Origin: Candidatus Roizmanbacteria bacterium
GTDB lineage: Bacteria > Patescibacteriota > Microgenomatia > UBA1406 > GWC2-37-13
Length of the DNA: 6,524 bases
NCBI GenBank assembly: GCA_027002315.1
Contig: JALWZV010000033.1
Location: forward strand, 1-6,524
Reading direction: 5' to 3'
Position numbers and translations under genes: made by a program. Every line of letters starts with the position of its first letter. The stretch's first letter is position 1. The notes beneath the pieces were generated by a model. The model was not told the DNA's origin, ran no database searches, and saw only the letters and a program-made list of their open reading frames with translations. This document shows positions 6,403 through 6,524 of this stretch, one piece after another.

Positions 6403-6524
6403 TGTCAAACCCAAATGAAAATGTCACCCCCCTCAACTTAATAATTTATCAAAATTTAAACCGTCTCCAAGGATGATCCTTAGGTGGTATCCAGTTTAGT
6501 TTATGTTCTGTTAATAAGACTGGT
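6403..6524 (-). mobile_element. Possible insertion-sequence end, cut by window edge
   Basis: TGTCA occurs at 6403-6407 and again at 6422-6426, separated by AACCCAAATGAAAA and followed by a C-run (CACCCCCCTC) unlike the AT-rich DNA around it. Minus-strand reading gives GGGGGGTGACATTTTCA, which resembles the repeat-bearing ends of IS21/IS481-type elements as I remember them. A reading frame ends 23 bases inside this boundary, as a transposase gene would. The other end and any target duplication are outside the window, so this is tentative. Confidence 0.3.
6449..6524 (-). CDS. C-terminal end of an unidentified gene (possibly a transposase), 5' part outside window
   Basis: On the minus strand a frame enters from the right edge and ends at TGA (6451-6449), giving 24 residues. 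They end NWIPPKDHPWRRFKF, rich in Pro, Lys, Arg and Trp, with none of the low-complexity look of random AT-rich DNA. A Pro-rich tail followed by HPWR is a recurring end of transposase-type proteins in my recollection, and the neighbouring TGTCA repeats would suit that. The fragment is too short for a firm family assignment and could be chance. Confidence 0.4.
   Translation of the reverse strand, partial: PVLLTEHKLNWIPPKDHPWRRFKF

Overview
This is an AT-rich bacterial window with tightly packed genes, standard stop codons (TAA and TGA) and almost no Shine-Dalgarno sequences. Small, heavily overlapping envelope genes, a Mur ligase with a membrane-embedded N-terminus and low GC would fit a Patescibacteria/CPR genome (Microgenomates-like). 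That placement is an inference from style, not from a marker gene.

Left part (1-4416, minus strand): four genes are read right to left as one operon, each overlapping the next. They are an alpha/beta hydrolase, a membrane-anchored MurF-like amide ligase, a DegT-type PLP-dependent aminotransferase, and a FemX/FemAB-type aminoacyl transferase that runs off the left edge. The last three are all enzyme types that make or install amino/peptide groups on cell-wall precursors or envelope sugars. The simplest reading is a cassette that builds or decorates a peptidoglycan or envelope molecule at the inner face of the membrane. The exact product cannot be read from sequence.

Middle (4417-4553): a 137-bp divergent promoter region serves the operon on the left and an acyltransferase gene on the right. 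It holds -10-like boxes placed so close to both start codons that leaderless mRNAs are plausible, and one perfect DnaA box.

Right part (4554-6524): a PlsC-type lysophospholipid acyltransferase on the plus strand is followed by a 270-bp AT-rich gap with a palindrome, a short tandem repeat and promoter-like boxes. Next comes a soluble 220-residue protein I do not recognise. The right edge holds the last 24 codons of a minus-strand gene and a repeat-bearing boundary that resembles the end of an insertion sequence (tentative).

The most interesting items are the membrane-anchored Mur ligase that appears to lack the usual UDP-sugar-binding domain, the overlapping aminotransferase/ligase/FemX cassette around it, and the unknown 220-residue protein.
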